Positions 25,266 through 35,443 of a DNA stretch of 64,000 nucleotides are shown here, in pieces. Origin of the DNA: Arthrobacter zhangbolii. GTDB lineage: Bacteria; Actinomycetota; Actinomycetes; Actinomycetales; Micrococcaceae. The notes beneath the pieces were generated by a model, which was not told where the DNA came from, made no database searches, and saw only the letters and a list, made by a program, of their open reading frames with translations. Where the stretch lies: NCBI RefSeq assembly GCF_022869865.1, contig NZ_CP094984.1, positions 1,798,001-1,862,000 on the forward strand, written 5' to 3'. The translations under genes were made by a program, and so were the position numbers. How positions within the stretch are numbered: position 1 is the stretch's first letter; each line of letters begins with the position of its first letter.

Positions 25266-25682
25266 ATGACTCCCGCGCCCGGCACCGGCCCTGAATCGCC
25301 CTCCACCGTCACCGATCCCGGTGTCCTGCCCTGGGTTCGGATCGACGCTGCAAGCTCGGTCCCCCCGTACGAGCAGTTGCGCCTGCAGATCCTGGACGCC
25401 GTTAACGAGGGCCGGCTCGCCGTGGGCACCCGGCTGCCGCCGGTCCGCGCGCTGGCAGGCCACCTTGGGCTTGCGGTCAACACGGTGGCGCGGGCCTACC
25501 GGGAGCTGGAACAGGCCCAGGTGGTCACCACCCGCTCCCGGGCGGGAACAGTGGTGGCCGCCGCCGGTGACGCCGGCCGCAGCCGGGTAGCCGAGGCCGC
25601 CCGGGTGTTTGCCGACGCGGCCCGCGCCAACGGCATTCCCGCGGACGACGCCGTCGCGCTGGTGCGCGCCGCCCTGCAGTAA
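25266..25682 (+). CDS. GntR-family transcriptional regulator, YtrA type
   Basis: A 138-residue regulator. The winged helix-turn-helix occupies residues 25-95 (PPYEQLRLQILDAVNEGRL, TRLPPVRALAGHLGLAVNTVARAYRELE). Only a short C-terminal helical tail follows, lacking an effector domain. This is the YtrA-like arrangement. YtrA-type genes are often linked to ABC transporters and control their expression. Here it follows the heterodimeric exporter, so local autoregulation of the exporter is likely but inferred. Confidence 0.9.
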   Translation: MTPAPGTGPESPSTVTDPGVLPWVRIDAASSVPPYEQLRLQILDAVNEGRLAVGTRLPPVRALAGHLGLAVNTVARAYRELEQAQVVTTRSRAGTVVAAAGDAGRSRVAEAARVFADAARANGIPADDAVALVRAALQ

Positions 25683-25693
25683 GGCTGCTGCTC

Positions 25694-25708
25694 TTCGCCC
25701 GCGGCGAA
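25694..25708 (+). terminator. weak hairpin after the GntR-type gene
   Basis: A 6-bp stem TTCGCC/GGCGAA with a 3-base loop, 11 bases after the stop codon and directly upstream of the SOS boxes. No T run follows, so termination would be inefficient. Confidence 0.3.
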
Positions 25709-25718
25709 ACTCGGCTGC

Positions 25719-25746
25719 TCGAATACGTTTTCGAATCGGTGTTTGA
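25719..25746 (+). promoter_or_regulatory. two overlapping LexA (SOS) box-like sites at uvrA
   Basis: Site 1 (25719-25734) reads TCGAATACGTTTTCGA and site 2 (25731-25746) reads TCGAATCGGTGTTTGA. The actinobacterial LexA box is TCGAAC-N4-GTTCGA. Site 1 keeps both 5-base arms exactly, and site 2 has one arm exact and one with a single change. They share four bases. Together they cover the -35 and spacer region before the uvrA -10 box, where a repressor would act. Confidence 0.7.
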
Positions 25747-25748
25747 AC

Positions 25749-25754
25749 TAGAGT
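25749..25754 (+). promoter_or_regulatory. -10 box of uvrA (leaderless)
   Basis: TAGAGT seven bases before the GTG at 25762. It lies immediately after SOS-box site 2 and decides the start choice for uvrA. Confidence 0.55.
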
Positions 25755-25761
25755 GGAAAAC

Positions 25762-28665
25762 GTGCCTAAATCGACTCTCACGACGGCGGACACTGTGTTT
25801 GCGCCGCATACTGCCAATGATCTGTCCCGACTGGTAGTGAAGGGGGCGCGCGAGCACAACCTCCGGAACGTTGACCTGGATCTGCCCCGGGACGCCATGA
25901 TCGTGTTCACCGGCCTGTCCGGCTCCGGAAAGTCGTCGCTGGCCTTCGACACCATCTTTGCGGAAGGACAGCGCCGCTACGTCGAATCGCTTTCCGCCTA
26001 CGCCCGCATGTTCCTGGGCCAGGTGGACAAGCCCGACGTCGACTTCATCGAAGGCCTCTCGCCTGCGGTCTCGATTGACCAGAAGTCCACATCGAAGAAC
26101 CCGCGTTCCACCGTGGGTACCATCACCGAGATCCATGACTACATGCGCCTGCTCTGGGCACGCGTGGGACGCCCGTTCTGCCCCGTCTGCGGCGAGCCGG
26201 TCAGCCGGCAGACCCCGCAGGCCATTGTGGACCAGCTCCTGGAGCTTGAAGAAGGTACCCGCTACCAGGTCCTCGCCCCGGTGGTCCGCGGCCGCAAGGG
26301 CGAATTTGTGGACCTGTTCAAGGAACTTGCCGCCAAGGGCTACTCCCGTGCCCGGGTGGACGGCAAGCAGATCCAGCTCTCCGACCCGCCCAAGCTCGGC
26401 AAGCAGATCAAGCACAACATCGAAGTGGTGGTGGACCGCCTCGTAGCCAAGGACGGCATCCGGCAGCGGCTCACCGACTCGGTGGAAACCGGCCTGGCCC
26501 TGGCCGATGGCCGGATAGTGGTCGACTTCGTGGACCTGCCCGAGGACAGTGAGGACCGCACCCGGGCCTTCTCCGAAAACCTGGCCTGCCCGAACGAGCA
26601 CCCGCTGGCCATTGACGAGATTGAGCCGCGCTCCTTCTCCTTCAACAACCCCTTCGGTGCCTGCCCGGTCTGCACCGGCATCGGCTCCAAGCTGGAGGTG
26701 GATGAGGACCTGATCATTCCGGACCCGTCCAAGTCCCTGGCCGAAGGCGCCATCGCTCCCTGGTCACTGGGCGCCGCCACCACCGAATACTGGAACCGGC
26801 TGCTTGAAGGCCTGGCCAAGGACATGGGCTTTTCCATGGACACCCCGTGGAAGAAGCTGTCCGCCAAGGCGCGCGAGGCAGTCCTCAACGGCAAGGACCA
26901 CAAGGTGGTGGTCCAGTACCGGAACCGCTTCGGCCGCGAACGCAAGTACAGCACCGGCTTCGAAGGCGTCATCCAGTACATCCACCGCAAGCACCTGGAA
27001 ACCGAATCGGACCATGCCCGGGACCGGTACGAGGAGTACATGCGCGAAATCGCCTGCCCCGAGTGCGGGGGAGCGCGGCTGAACCCTGCCTCCCTCTCCG
27101 TGCTGATCAACGGCCGCAACATTGCCGAGATCAGCGCCCTACCGCTCCGTGAGGCCGCCGAGTTCCTGGGCAGCCTGACCCTCACCGGACGGGAAGCACA
27201 GATCGCCAGCAACGTACTCAAGGAGATCCAGGCGCGGCTGACGTTCCTGCTCGACGTCGGACTCGAATACCTGAGCCTGAACCGGCCGGCGGCCACCCTC
27301 TCCGGCGGCGAGGCACAGCGCATCCGCCTGGCCACCCAGATCGGTTCCGGCCTGGTGGGCGTGCTGTACGTGCTCGACGAGCCGTCCATCGGCCTGCACC
27401 AGAAGGACAACCGGCGGCTGATCGAAACCCTGACCCGGCTGCGCAGCCTGGGCAACACCCTGATTGTGGTGGAGCACGACGAAGACACCATCCATGAAGC
27501 GGACTGGATTGTTGACGTCGGACCCGGTGCCGGTGAGCGCGGCGGCGAGATTGTGCACTCCGGTCCGTTGGCTGAGCTGCTCACCAACGAACGCTCCATT
27601 ACCGGTGCCTACCTTTCCGGCCGGAAGAAGATTGAGATCCCGGCCAAACGGCGCAAGGTGGACAAGTCCCGCCAGCTGAAGATCGTGGGCGCGCGGGAAA
27701 ACAACCTGCAGAACCTGAACGTGGACATTCCGCTGGGCGTGTTCACGGCGGTGACCGGTGTCAGCGGCTCGGGCAAGTCCACGCTGATCAACGACATCCT
27801 CTACAAGACCATGGCGAACAAGCTCAACGGCGCCAAGCATGTGGCCGGCCGGCACACCCGGGTGGAGGGCCTGGAGCAGCTGGACAAGGTCATCCACGTG
27901 GACCAGAGCCCCATCGGCCGCACGCCGCGTTCCAACCCGGCCACCTACACCGGCGTCTGGGACCACATCCGCAAGCTTTTCGCGGAGACCAATGAGGCGA
28001 AGGTGCGCGGCTACCTGCCGGGCCGGTTCTCCTTCAACGTCAAGGGCGGGCGCTGCGAAGCCTGCCACGGCGACGGCACGCTCAAGATCGAGATGAACTT
28101 CCTGCCGGACGTGTACGTGCCCTGCGAGGTGTGCCACGGCGCCCGGTTCAACCGGGAAACCATGGAAGTCCACTACAAGGGCAAGAACATTGCCGAGGTG
28201 CTGGACATGCCGATCGAGGAAGCAGCGGAGTTCTTCGCAGCGTTCGGTCCCATCTCCCGGCACCTGAACACGCTGGTGGACGTGGGCCTGGGCTACGTCC
28301 GGCTCGGCCAGCCGGCCACCACGCTCTCCGGCGGCGAGGCGCAGCGCGTGAAACTGGCGAGCGAGCTGCAGAAGCGCTCCAACGGCCGCAGCATCTACGT
28401 CCTGGACGAGCCGACCACCGGCCTGCACTTCGAGGACGTCCGCAAGCTGCTGGAAGTGCTGCAGGGTCTGGTGGACAAGGGCAACACCGTGATCACCATT
28501 GAGCACAACCTCGACGTGATCAAGAGCGCGGACTGGATCATTGACCTGGGTCCCGACGGCGGCAACGGCGGCGGCAGGGTCGTGGCCTCCGGCACCCCGG
28601 AGAAGGTGGCCAAGGTGGAGGGCAGCCACACGGCCACGTTCCTCGCGGAGATCCTCAACCCGTAG
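25762..28665 (+). CDS. uvrA: excinuclease ABC subunit UvrA
   Basis: A 967-residue DNA damage sensor of nucleotide excision repair with two ABC ATPase modules. The first P-loop is GLSGSGKS (51-58) and the second GVSGSGKS (666-673). The signatures are [12 protein letters not shown] and [12 protein letters not shown]. Zinc-binding Cys clusters are visible ([23 protein letters not shown] with CEVCHGARF). The GTG at 25762 is preferred because a TAGAGT box is seven bases upstream; another GTG at 25753 would lie inside that box. LexA control is suggested by the two upstream sites. The protein is full length. Confidence 0.97.
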   Translation: MPKSTLTTADTVFAPHTANDLSRLVVKGAREHNLRNVDLDLPRDAMIVFTGLSGSGKSSLAFDTIFAEGQRRYVESLSAYARMFLGQVDKPDVDFIEGLSPAVSIDQKSTSKNPRSTVGTITEIHDYMRLLWARVGRPFCPVCGEPVSRQTPQAIVDQLLELEEGTRYQVLAPVVRGRKGEFVDLFKELAAKGYSRARVDGKQIQLSDPPKLGKQIKHNIEVVVDRLVAKDGIRQRLTDSVETGLALADGRIVVDFVDLPEDSEDRTRAFSENLACPNEHPLAIDEIEPRSFSFNNPFGACPVCTGIGSKLEVDEDLIIPDPSKSLAEGAIAPWSLGAATTEYWNRLLEGLAKDMGFSMDTPWKKLSAKAREAVLNGKDHKVVVQYRNRFGRERKYSTGFEGVIQYIHRKHLETESDHARDRYEEYMREIACPECGGARLNPASLSVLINGRNIAEISALPLREAAEFLGSLTLTGREAQIASNVLKEIQARLTFLLDVGLEYLSLNRPAATLSGGEAQRIRLATQIGSGLVGVLYVLDEPSIGLHQKDNRRLIETLTRLRSLGNTLIVVEHDEDTIHEADWIVDVGPGAGERGGEIVHSGPLAELLTNERSITGAYLSGRKKIEIPAKRRKVDKSRQLKIVGARENNLQNLNVDIPLGVFTAVTGVSGSGKSTLINDILYKTMANKLNGAKHVAGRHTRVEGLEQLDKVIHVDQSPIGRTPRSNPATYTGVWDHIRKLFAETNEAKVRGYLPGRFSFNVKGGRCEACHGDGTLKIEMNFLPDVYVPCEVCHGARFNRETMEVHYKGKNIAEVLDMPIEEAAEFFAAFGPISRHLNTLVDVGLGYVRLGQPATTLSGGEAQRVKLASELQKRSNGRSIYVLDEPTTGLHFEDVRKLLEVLQGLVDKGNTVITIEHNLDVIKSADWIIDLGPDGGNGGGRVVASGTPEKVAKVEGSHTATFLAEILNP

Positions 28666-28688
28666 CCGTTCTGCGGCAGGGCGCCATG

Positions 28689-28730
28689 ATGCCCCCGGGC
28701 GGTCCGTTTCGGCGGACTGTCCGGGGGCAT
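28689..28730 (+). terminator. large hairpin after uvrA
   Basis: A 10-bp outer stem (28689-28698 with 28721-28730), a 3-base internal loop on each side, and a 5-bp inner stem GTCCG/CGGAC with a 6-base loop. It begins 23 bases after the uvrA stop. No T run follows, only TCCCGTCTTCC, so termination strength is uncertain. Confidence 0.55.
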
Positions 28731-28894
28731 TCCCGTCTTCCGGACCGCGTGATGTTTGGCCCGGCCATGCCGTGTTGCCCGGGCACGGCGCGACGCTGCC
28801 ACAGACACTTCTGCGGAATATAACCGCCGCCGACATATTCCATTATTGGTATACCTTTTTCCCTTAGTCCTTCCCTGTATGCCAAACTTGGGCC

Positions 28895-29593
28895 GTGACT
28901 TCTCCCCGGCTCTTGGTGCTCTTTGATCTCGATGGAACGCTGGTTGACCCCAACGGCGCCATCACCGGCGGTATCAGTGCCGCCCTGTCCGCCTGCGGCC
29001 TTCCGGTTCCGGCTGACGCGGACCTGCAGCGGATGGTGGGCCCCGCCCTCGTGACCTCCCTGCGGGATATCGCAGGCGTACCGGAAAGCCGGGTCGAAGA
29101 GGTTATCCGGCAATACCGCACCGGCTACCGGTCCGCCGGGATGGCACAGAGCCGTCCCTACCCGGGGATCCGCGACGCCGTCGAGCGGCTGGGCGCCCTG
29201 CACACGGTGGCCGTTGCCACCCAGAAGCCGGAGGCCCTGGCCGTGGAACTCCTCGGAGTGCAGGAGATGGGTGGACTCTTCGCCTCCGTGCACGGCTCAC
29301 CGGCGGATGAACAGGCCGCCGCCGCACTGGACGGCAAGCGCAGCATTATCCGTGCGGCCCTGGAACGGCACGCCGGGAGCTACGACGCAGCCGTGATGAT
29401 CGGCGACAGGCGCCACGACGTCGAGGGTGCACACGCCAACGGACTGGACTGCATCGGTGTGTCCTGGGGCTTCGCAGCCCCGGGCGAACTGGACGGAGCC
29501 GGCGCCGCCGTTGTGGTGGATACCGCCGCGGAACTGGTGGATGCGGTACTGCGCTCCGCTGAGAACGGACCGGCGCTCCATGGCGCTCTATAA
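28895..29593 (+). CDS. HAD-superfamily hydrolase (phosphoglycolate phosphatase-like)
   Basis: A 232-residue HAD-IA phosphatase. Motif I is LFDLDGTLVD (near residues 9-18), motif II is VATQKP, and the motif IV region is MIGDRRHDVEGAHANG. The cap lies between motifs I and II. The pattern is like phosphoglycolate phosphatase and pyrophosphatase PpaX, and the substrate is unknown. The GTG start at 28895 is the first in frame that keeps motif I near the N-terminus. Its end overlaps the acyltransferase start by 14 bases, so the pair is co-translated. Confidence 0.9.
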   Translation: MTSPRLLVLFDLDGTLVDPNGAITGGISAALSACGLPVPADADLQRMVGPALVTSLRDIAGVPESRVEEVIRQYRTGYRSAGMAQSRPYPGIRDAVERLGALHTVAVATQKPEALAVELLGVQEMGGLFASVHGSPADEQAAAALDGKRSIIRAALERHAGSYDAAVMIGDRRHDVEGAHANGLDCIGVSWGFAAPGELDGAGAAVVVDTAAELVDAVLRSAENGPALHGAL

Positions 29594-30248
29594 CCTCACG
29601 CGGACCAGTATCCGCGGCCTTGTGGGCGGCCTGTGCCGGCCCACCATCACCGGACTGGAGAACGTACCGTCCAGCGGACCCTTCATTGTGGCCTGCAACC
29701 ATCTCTCCTTCCTGGACAGCGTCCTGGTGCAGGCGCTGCTGCCGCGGCGGGTCGGGTTCTTCGCGAAGGCCGAGTACTTCACCGGCACGGGCCTCAAGGG
29801 CTACGCCATGAAGAGCTTCTTTGAAGGCGTGGGGTCCATCCCGGTGCAGCGTGACCAGCAGGCCGCCAGTGTGGCAGCCCTCCGGACCCTGCTGGACATC
29901 CTCGAGGACGGCGGAGGGGTAGGCATCTACCCCGAGGGCACCCGCTCACGGGACGGGCTGCTCTACCGCGGCCGGACCGGCGTCGGCTGGCTGGCACTGA
30001 CCTCCGGTGCCCCCGTGGTTCCGGTGGGCCTGATCGGCACGGAGAACCTGCAGCCGGCGGGCAAAAAGACCGTGAAGCCGGGGCACTTCACCCTGAGGGT
30101 CGGTGCGCCGCTGTACTTCCAGAAGACCGGACCCGAACATGCCCTTCCGGCGCGCCGGCAGGCCACGGACCGGGTCATGGACGCCATCGCCGAACTCACC
30201 GGCCAGGAGCGCGCGGAGAGTTACAACCGCAACCGGCCCGAGGGGTAG
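29580..30248 (+). CDS. 1-acyl-sn-glycerol-3-phosphate acyltransferase (PlsC family)
   Basis: A 222-residue lysophospholipid acyltransferase, which makes phosphatidic acid. The catalytic NHLSFLD motif (HX4D) is near residues 40-46, and the substrate-binding FEGVGSIPVQRD and YPEGTRSRDG motifs follow, then VPVGLIG. An N-terminal hydrophobic stretch suggests membrane association. The ATG at 29580 overlaps the HAD phosphatase gene; an upstream extension of this frame is antisense-like noise. PlsC paralogues with other acyl acceptors are common in actinobacteria. Confidence 0.92.
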   Translation: MALYNLTRTSIRGLVGGLCRPTITGLENVPSSGPFIVACNHLSFLDSVLVQALLPRRVGFFAKAEYFTGTGLKGYAMKSFFEGVGSIPVQRDQQAASVAALRTLLDILEDGGGVGIYPEGTRSRDGLLYRGRTGVGWLALTSGAPVVPVGLIGTENLQPAGKKTVKPGHFTLRVGAPLYFQKTGPEHALPARRQATDRVMDAIAELTGQERAESYNRNRPEG

Positions 30249-30311
30249 CCCGCGGGGTTCAGCGTCCCGCGAAACGCCGGCCGTAGGTCAGGGACGCCGC
30301 GGAGGCGAACG

Positions 30312-30317
30312 TAGGAT
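30312..30317 (+). promoter_or_regulatory. -10 box of uvrC (leaderless)
   Basis: TAGGAT six bases before the GTG at 30324. The GGA between them is a weak alternative ribosome-binding site. Confidence 0.5.
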
Positions 30318-30323
30318 GGAACA

Positions 30324-32339
30324 GTGGCAGATCCAGCAACCTACCGGCCAAAAACAGGGGAGATCCCCACGGCCCCGGGCGTTTACCGTTTCCGGGATGA
30401 ACACGGCCGGATCATCTACGTGGGCAAGGCCAAGAACCTCCGCTCCCGACTGAACTCCTACTTCGCCAATCCGCGCGGCCTGATGCCCAAAACCAGGGCC
30501 ATGGTGCACACTGCCGCCGGCGTGGAGTGGACCGTGGTGGGAACCGAGCTGGAAGCACTGCAGCTTGAATACACGTGGATCAAGGAATTCAATCCGCGGT
30601 TCAACATCATGTTCCGGGACGACAAGTCCTACCCCTACCTGGCCGTGACCATGGGGGAGAAGTACCCCCGCGCCCAGGTGATGCGCGGCGACCGGCGCAA
30701 GGACACCCGCTATTTCGGGCCCTTCTACCCGGCCAAAGCCATCCGGGAAACCCTGGACACGCTGCTCCGCGTCTTTCCGGTGCGCACCTGCAGCAGCGGC
30801 GTTTTCAAGCGCGCCGAACGCACCGGCCGGCCCTGCCTGCTCGGCTACATCGACAAGTGCGCCGCCCCCTGCGTGGGGAGGATCAGCCCCGAAGACCACC
30901 GCCAGCTCGCCGCCGAGCTGTGCGATTTCATGGCAGGGGAGGGCAAACGGTTCATCTCCAGCCTGGAAAAGGAGATGCAGGCCGCGGTGTCCGAACTGGA
31001 CTATGAGACCGCGGCCCGTCTCCGCGACGACATTTCGGCACTGCGCAAAGTGTTCGAGCGCAACAACGTAGTGCTCAGCGAAGACACCGACGCGGACATT
31101 TTCGCCCTCGAAGAGGATGAGCTGGAGGCCTCAGCCCAGGTCTTCCACGTCCGCGGCGGGCGCATCCGCGGACAGCGCGGCTGGGTGGTGGAAAAGGTGG
31201 AGGACAACGACACCGCGGATCTGGTGGAGCACCTGATCCAGCAGGTCTACGGCGAGGCGAATTCCACGGACCGCATTCCGCGCCAGGTCCTGGTCCCGGT
31301 GCTTCCCCCCAATGCCGAGGAACTGGCCGAGTGGCTGCACGGCCTGCGGGGCGCGCGGGTGGACATCCGGGTGCCCATGCGCGGCGACAAAAAAGCGCTC
31401 ATGGAAACCGTGGCCCGTAACGCCTCCGATGCCCTCCGGCTGCACAAGAGCCGCCGGGCGGGCGACATCACCACGCGCTCTGCCGCCCTGCAGGAGCTCC
31501 AGGAGGCCCTGGACCTGGACGCGGCTCCGCTGCGGATCGAATGCTATGACATCTCCCACGTCTCCGGCACCAATGTAGTGGCCTCCATGGTGGTGGCCGA
31601 AGACGGCCTGCCCAAGAAATCCGACTATCGGAAGTTCTCCATCACCGGAGAAGCCGCACGTGATGACACTGCCTCCATGTATGACGTCATTTCGCGGCGC
31701 TTCCGCAACTACCTGGCTGAAAACGCGGATCCGGCAGCTGATCCGGATGCCCCGCAGGAACTGCCGGCAGAGCGCCTCGACGACGGCGCAACCGACGTGC
31801 AGCCGCTCACGGATACCCTGACCCCGGCGCCGCGCACCAAGTTCGCCTATCCGCCGAACCTGGTGGTGGTCGACGGCGGCCAGCCCCAGGTTGCCGCGGC
31901 CTCCAGGGCACTGGCGGACCTGGGCATCACCGACGTGCAGGTGGTGGGTCTGGCGAAACGCCTCGAGGAGGTCTGGGTCCCGGACAGCGATTTCCCGGTG
32001 ATCCTGCCCCGCGCCTCCGAAGCACTGTTCCTGCTGCAGCGTATCCGCGACGAGGCGCACCGGTTTGCCATCACCTTCCACCGCCAGAAGCGCGGCAAGT
32101 CCATGACCGCTTCGCTCCTGGACGAGGTCCCGGGCCTGGGCCCCGCCAAGCGGCAGGCCCTGCTCAAGCACTTTGGCTCAGTGAAGAAACTCCGGGCTGC
32201 CTCCGAGGAGGAACTGCAGCAGGTTCCCGGCATCGGACCGGCCATGGCTGCTAACCTCCGCAGCCGTCTGGCCGATAGTTCCAAGGCGGAGGCGGCACCG
32301 GCAGTGAACATGTCCACCGGCGAAATCCTGGAAACTTAG
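30324..32339 (+). CDS. uvrC: excinuclease ABC subunit UvrC
   Basis: A 671-residue dual endonuclease that makes the 3' and 5' incisions in nucleotide excision repair. The N-terminal GIY-YIG domain has [18 protein letters not shown] (residues 18-35). A Cys cluster ([21 protein letters not shown]) follows. The UVR domain (near 205-240) binds UvrB. The RNase H-like nuclease ([23 protein letters not shown]) and C-terminal helix-hairpin-helix pair ([25 protein letters not shown]) complete it. It opens the conserved uvrC-rapZ-yvcK-whiA cluster. Confidence 0.97.
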   Translation: MADPATYRPKTGEIPTAPGVYRFRDEHGRIIYVGKAKNLRSRLNSYFANPRGLMPKTRAMVHTAAGVEWTVVGTELEALQLEYTWIKEFNPRFNIMFRDDKSYPYLAVTMGEKYPRAQVMRGDRRKDTRYFGPFYPAKAIRETLDTLLRVFPVRTCSSGVFKRAERTGRPCLLGYIDKCAAPCVGRISPEDHRQLAAELCDFMAGEGKRFISSLEKEMQAAVSELDYETAARLRDDISALRKVFERNNVVLSEDTDADIFALEEDELEASAQVFHVRGGRIRGQRGWVVEKVEDNDTADLVEHLIQQVYGEANSTDRIPRQVLVPVLPPNAEELAEWLHGLRGARVDIRVPMRGDKKALMETVARNASDALRLHKSRRAGDITTRSAALQELQEALDLDAAPLRIECYDISHVSGTNVVASMVVAEDGLPKKSDYRKFSITGEAARDDTASMYDVISRRFRNYLAENADPAADPDAPQELPAERLDDGATDVQPLTDTLTPAPRTKFAYPPNLVVVDGGQPQVAAASRALADLGITDVQVVGLAKRLEEVWVPDSDFPVILPRASEALFLLQRIRDEAHRFAITFHRQKRGKSMTASLLDEVPGLGPAKRQALLKHFGSVKKLRAASEEELQQVPGIGPAMAANLRSRLADSSKAEAAPAVNMSTGEILET

Positions 32340-32425
32340 CTACGCTGGGAAACCGGCGTGTCGCGGGAACGGATGATGCCTTTCCGGGCAGGGCCAGGCA
32401 GTGCAACAGGATGGGATCACACCAC

Positions 32426-33325
32426 ATGACGCAAGAGGACGGCTTGTCCATAGTCAAGCCCGAGGAATCCGAGCTGCTCGTTGTCACGGGCATGTCCGGC
32501 GCCGGACGCAGCACGGCTGCGAACGCGCTCGAGGACCACGGCTGGTACGTGGTCGAGAACCTCCCGCCGCTGATGCTGGGCACCCTCACCGAACTGGTGT
32601 CCAGGATGCCGCAGTCCATCCCCAAGCTGGCCGTAGTCATCGATGTCCGCAGCAAGGAGCTCTTCCGGGACATCCAGGAAGCCCTGCGGAACCTGCGTGC
32701 CGCGGGCGTCGCCTACCGGGTGCTCTTCCTCGACGCCGACGACGCAACCCTGGTCCGCCGGTTTGAACAGGGCCGGCGCCCGCACCCCCTTCAGGGGGAC
32801 GGCAGCATCCTGGATGGCATCGCCTCCGAACGCGAGGTGCTTGCCGAGCTGCGGGACAGCTCCGACGTCGTGGTGGATACCTCCAAGCTGAACGTGCACG
32901 CGCTGGCCACCACCGTCACCGAGCTGTTTACCGAGTCCGGTCCCATTGTGCTGCGCCTGAACGTGATGAGCTTCGGCTTCAAATACGGACTGCCCGTGGA
33001 CGCGAACTACGTGGCGGATGTCCGCTTCATCCCCAACCCGCACTGGGTCCCGCAGCTGCGCCCGCACACCGGGCTGGACGAGAATGTCCGGGACTATGTC
33101 CTGCAGGCCAAGGGAACCGCCGAGTTCCTGGACCGCTACGTGGAAGCCCTGGAGCCGGTCATCGACGGCTACCGCCGGGAGAACAAGCACTACGCCACCA
33201 TTGCCGTGGGCTGCACCGGCGGCAAGCACCGCTCCGTAGCGGTTACCGAAGAGCTGGCCAAGCGCCTGGCCCAGCTTCCACGCGTCACCGTCAGCTCCCA
33301 CCACCGGGATCTGGGGCGCGAATAA
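32426..33325 (+). CDS. rapZ: RNase adapter/nucleotide-binding protein RapZ
   Basis: A 299-residue RapZ (YvcJ) family P-loop protein. Walker A is GMSGAGRST. The conserved YVVENLPP, LFLDADDATLVRRFEQGRRPHPL, SFGFKYGLPVDANYVADVRFIPNPHW and GCTGGKHRSVA stretches are all present. In E. coli RapZ controls glucosamine-6-phosphate synthesis through small RNAs, but in actinobacteria its role is less clear. The ATG at 32426 has GGGAT upstream; an earlier ATG at 32411 would add five residues. Its TAA overlaps the yvcK ATG by one base. Confidence 0.95.
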   Translation: MTQEDGLSIVKPEESELLVVTGMSGAGRSTAANALEDHGWYVVENLPPLMLGTLTELVSRMPQSIPKLAVVIDVRSKELFRDIQEALRNLRAAGVAYRVLFLDADDATLVRRFEQGRRPHPLQGDGSILDGIASEREVLAELRDSSDVVVDTSKLNVHALATTVTELFTESGPIVLRLNVMSFGFKYGLPVDANYVADVRFIPNPHWVPQLRPHTGLDENVRDYVLQAKGTAEFLDRYVEALEPVIDGYRRENKHYATIAVGCTGGKHRSVAVTEELAKRLAQLPRVTVSSHHRDLGRE

Positions 33326-34344
33326 TGTCCTTTCTCACCGGACCGCTGCCCCTGATACCGGAGGCGAAGGGACGGGAGGAACCCGGTAAGGCCGGATCCG
33401 TTGTCGCCCTGGGCGGCGGCCACGGCCTCTCTGCGTCCCTGTCTGCCCTGCGGCTGCTCACCACCGACCTCACCGCCGTCGTCACCGTGGCCGACGACGG
33501 CGGGTCCTCGGGCCGCCTGCGCCGGGAGCTCGGTGTCCTGCCGCCCGGCGACCTCCGAATGGCGCTGGCCGCGCTCTGCGACGACACCGACTGGGGCAGG
33601 ACCTGGCGTGACGTGATGCAGCACCGCTTCCGCTCCCGTCCGGGCGTGGACGGTTCACTGGATGACCATGCCCTGGGCAACCTGCTGATTGTCACCCTCT
33701 GGGAGCTGCTGGGGGATCCGGTAGCCGGACTGCAGTGGGCCGGTGCGCTGCTCGGTGCCCGCGGCCAGGTACTGCCGATGTCCACCCTGCCGCTGACCAT
33801 TGAAGGCGACGTGATCCGCCGGACCGCTGCCGGCACCCGGATCGAAACGGTAACCGGGCAGGCCCGCCTGGCCGCCGCCGGAACCCGCAGCAATGTCCAT
33901 GAGGTCAGGCTGCTGCCGGCTGACGCACCGGCCTGCCCGGCTGCCCTGGAGGCAATCGACCTTGCCGACTGGGTCATCCTTGGCCCAGGGTCCTGGTACA
34001 CCTCGGTGCTTCCGCACCTGATGCTGCCGCAGCTGCGGGATGCGCTCTGCGCCACCTCCGCCAAGCGTTGCCTGACGATGAACCTGAGCAACGAAACCAC
34101 GGAAACCGCGGGCATGAGCGCCGTGGACCACCTGGCTGTGATCCGGCGTTACGCCCCGGAGTTCAAGGTGGATGCCGTCCTGGTGGATCCGTCAGTGGTA
34201 GGGGACCGGGAAGCGTTCGAAGAGGCCGTCGCCGAACTGGGCGGCCGCGCGGTCTTCGGTAAGGTGGGGGCAGCGTCGGGGCGTCCGATCCATGATCCGC
34301 TCCGCCTCGCGACCGCCTTCCACGATATGTTTGGGGAGATTTAG
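33325..34344 (+). CDS. yvcK: gluconeogenesis factor YvcK/CuvA family protein
   Basis: A 339-residue YvcK-like protein (2-phospho-L-lactate transferase/CofD-related fold). It has the [16 protein letters not shown] motif near residue 30, [14 protein letters not shown], and DHALGNLLI. YvcK proteins bind UDP-sugars and link carbon metabolism to cell-wall synthesis; the biochemical activity is not settled. It is translationally coupled to rapZ (TAATG) and followed by whiA after ten bases, matching the widely conserved rapZ-yvcK-whiA order. Confidence 0.95.
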   Translation: MSFLTGPLPLIPEAKGREEPGKAGSVVALGGGHGLSASLSALRLLTTDLTAVVTVADDGGSSGRLRRELGVLPPGDLRMALAALCDDTDWGRTWRDVMQHRFRSRPGVDGSLDDHALGNLLIVTLWELLGDPVAGLQWAGALLGARGQVLPMSTLPLTIEGDVIRRTAAGTRIETVTGQARLAAAGTRSNVHEVRLLPADAPACPAALEAIDLADWVILGPGSWYTSVLPHLMLPQLRDALCATSAKRCLTMNLSNETTETAGMSAVDHLAVIRRYAPEFKVDAVLVDPSVVGDREAFEEAVAELGGRAVFGKVGAASGRPIHDPLRLATAFHDMFGEI

Positions 34345-34354
34345 GAGTGTTTTT

Positions 34355-35335
34355 GTGGCGCTGACCGCAGCAGTAAAAGAGGAACTTTCGCGCCTCGAGG
34401 TGAAAAAATCCTCAGTCCGCAAGGCTGAAGTATCGGCGATGCTGCGTTTTGCCGGGGGGCTTCACATCATCTCCGGACGCATAGTCATCGAAGCCGAAGT
34501 GGACCTTGCTTCCACCGCCCGCCGGCTCCGCTCGGCCATCGCGGAGGTCTACGGGCATGCCAGCGACATCATTGTGGTCTCCGGCGGCGGCCTGCGCCGC
34601 GGAAACCGCTACGTGGTGCGCGTAGTCAAGGACGGCGAATCCCTGGCCCGGCAGACCGGGCTGCTCGACTCCCGCGGCCGTCCCGTCCGCGGCCTGCCCT
34701 CAGTGGTGGTCAACGGCTCCGCAGCCGACGCCGAAGCCGTCTGGCGGGGCGCCTTCCTGGCACACGGGTCCCTCACCGAGCCCGGCCGTTCCTCCTCCCT
34801 GGAAGTTACCTGCCCGGGACCCGAGGCCGCCCTCGCCCTGGTCGGTTCCGCCCGCCGGATCGGCATTTCCGCCAAGGCACGCGAGGTCCGCGGAGTGGAC
34901 CGCGTGGTGATCCGCGACGGCGACACCATCGCCGCCCTGCTTACCCGGATGGGCGCCCACGATGCGCTGATGGTGTGGGAGGAACGGCGGATGCGCAAGG
35001 AAGTGCGGGCCACCGCAAACCGGCTCGCCAATTTCGACGACGCGAATCTGCGCCGTTCGGCCCAGGCCGCCGTCGCTGCCGGCGCCCGTGTGGAGCGTGC
35101 CCTGGAAATCCTGGGCGAGGACGTGCCCGAGCACCTGCGCTACGCGGGGGAGCTGCGCGTGGCACACAAGCAGGCCAGCCTCGACGAACTGGGCCACCTG
35201 GCCGAACCGCCCATGACCAAGGACGCCATCGCCGGCCGGATCCGGCGGCTGCTTGCCATGGCCGACAAGAGGGCAGCTGAACTGGGGATTCCGGGTACTG
35301 AGTCCAGTGTCACGCCGGAAATGTTGGATGAATAG
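34355..35335 (+). CDS. whiA: sporulation/division regulator WhiA
   Basis: A 326-residue WhiA protein: an N-terminal LAGLIDADG-homing-endonuclease-like domain lacking nuclease function (residues 1-220, [23 protein letters not shown]) and a C-terminal helix-turn-helix (near 250-310, [19 protein letters not shown]). In Streptomyces it co-activates cell-division genes with WhiB, and it is conserved in non-sporulating actinobacteria. The GTG at 34355 has a good AGGAG seven bases upstream. The sod promoter begins within its last codons. Confidence 0.95.
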   Translation: MALTAAVKEELSRLEVKKSSVRKAEVSAMLRFAGGLHIISGRIVIEAEVDLASTARRLRSAIAEVYGHASDIIVVSGGGLRRGNRYVVRVVKDGESLARQTGLLDSRGRPVRGLPSVVVNGSAADAEAVWRGAFLAHGSLTEPGRSSSLEVTCPGPEAALALVGSARRIGISAKAREVRGVDRVVIRDGDTIAALLTRMGAHDALMVWEERRMRKEVRATANRLANFDDANLRRSAQAAVAAGARVERALEILGEDVPEHLRYAGELRVAHKQASLDELGHLAEPPMTKDAIAGRIRRLLAMADKRAAELGIPGTESSVTPEMLDE

Positions 35336-35351
35336 CGATATTGCATAGGAT
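35324..35351 (+). promoter_or_regulatory. sod promoter
   Basis: -35 TTGGAT (35324-35329), 16-bp spacer, -10 TAGGAT (35346-35351). The -35 lies inside whiA. The predicted start near 35358 gives a leader of about 86 bases. Confidence 0.6.
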
Positions 35352-35389
35352 GGACTAAGCATGCTGCCTTTTGGCGGCACCATGAGTTT

Positions 35390-35410
35390 CCGGACGGGCA
35401 TTCCGTCCGG
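35390..35410 (+). promoter_or_regulatory. hairpin in the sod leader
   Basis: An 8-bp perfect stem CCGGACGG/CCGTCCGG with a 5-base loop, in the untranslated leader 34 bases before the GTG. A shorter G-U-containing hairpin (GCTGCC with GGCGGC) precedes it near 35363-35377. It could stabilise the mRNA or regulate it. Confidence 0.5.
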
Positions 35411-35443
35411 ATCATCGATCCGACATATCAACGGAGGATTTTC

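Noticed and set aside
27139-28836. Minus-strand open frame (about 565 codons) opposite uvrA
   Set aside because: Shadow of uvrA, with Gly/His/Val-rich sequence typical of antisense frames in this DNA.
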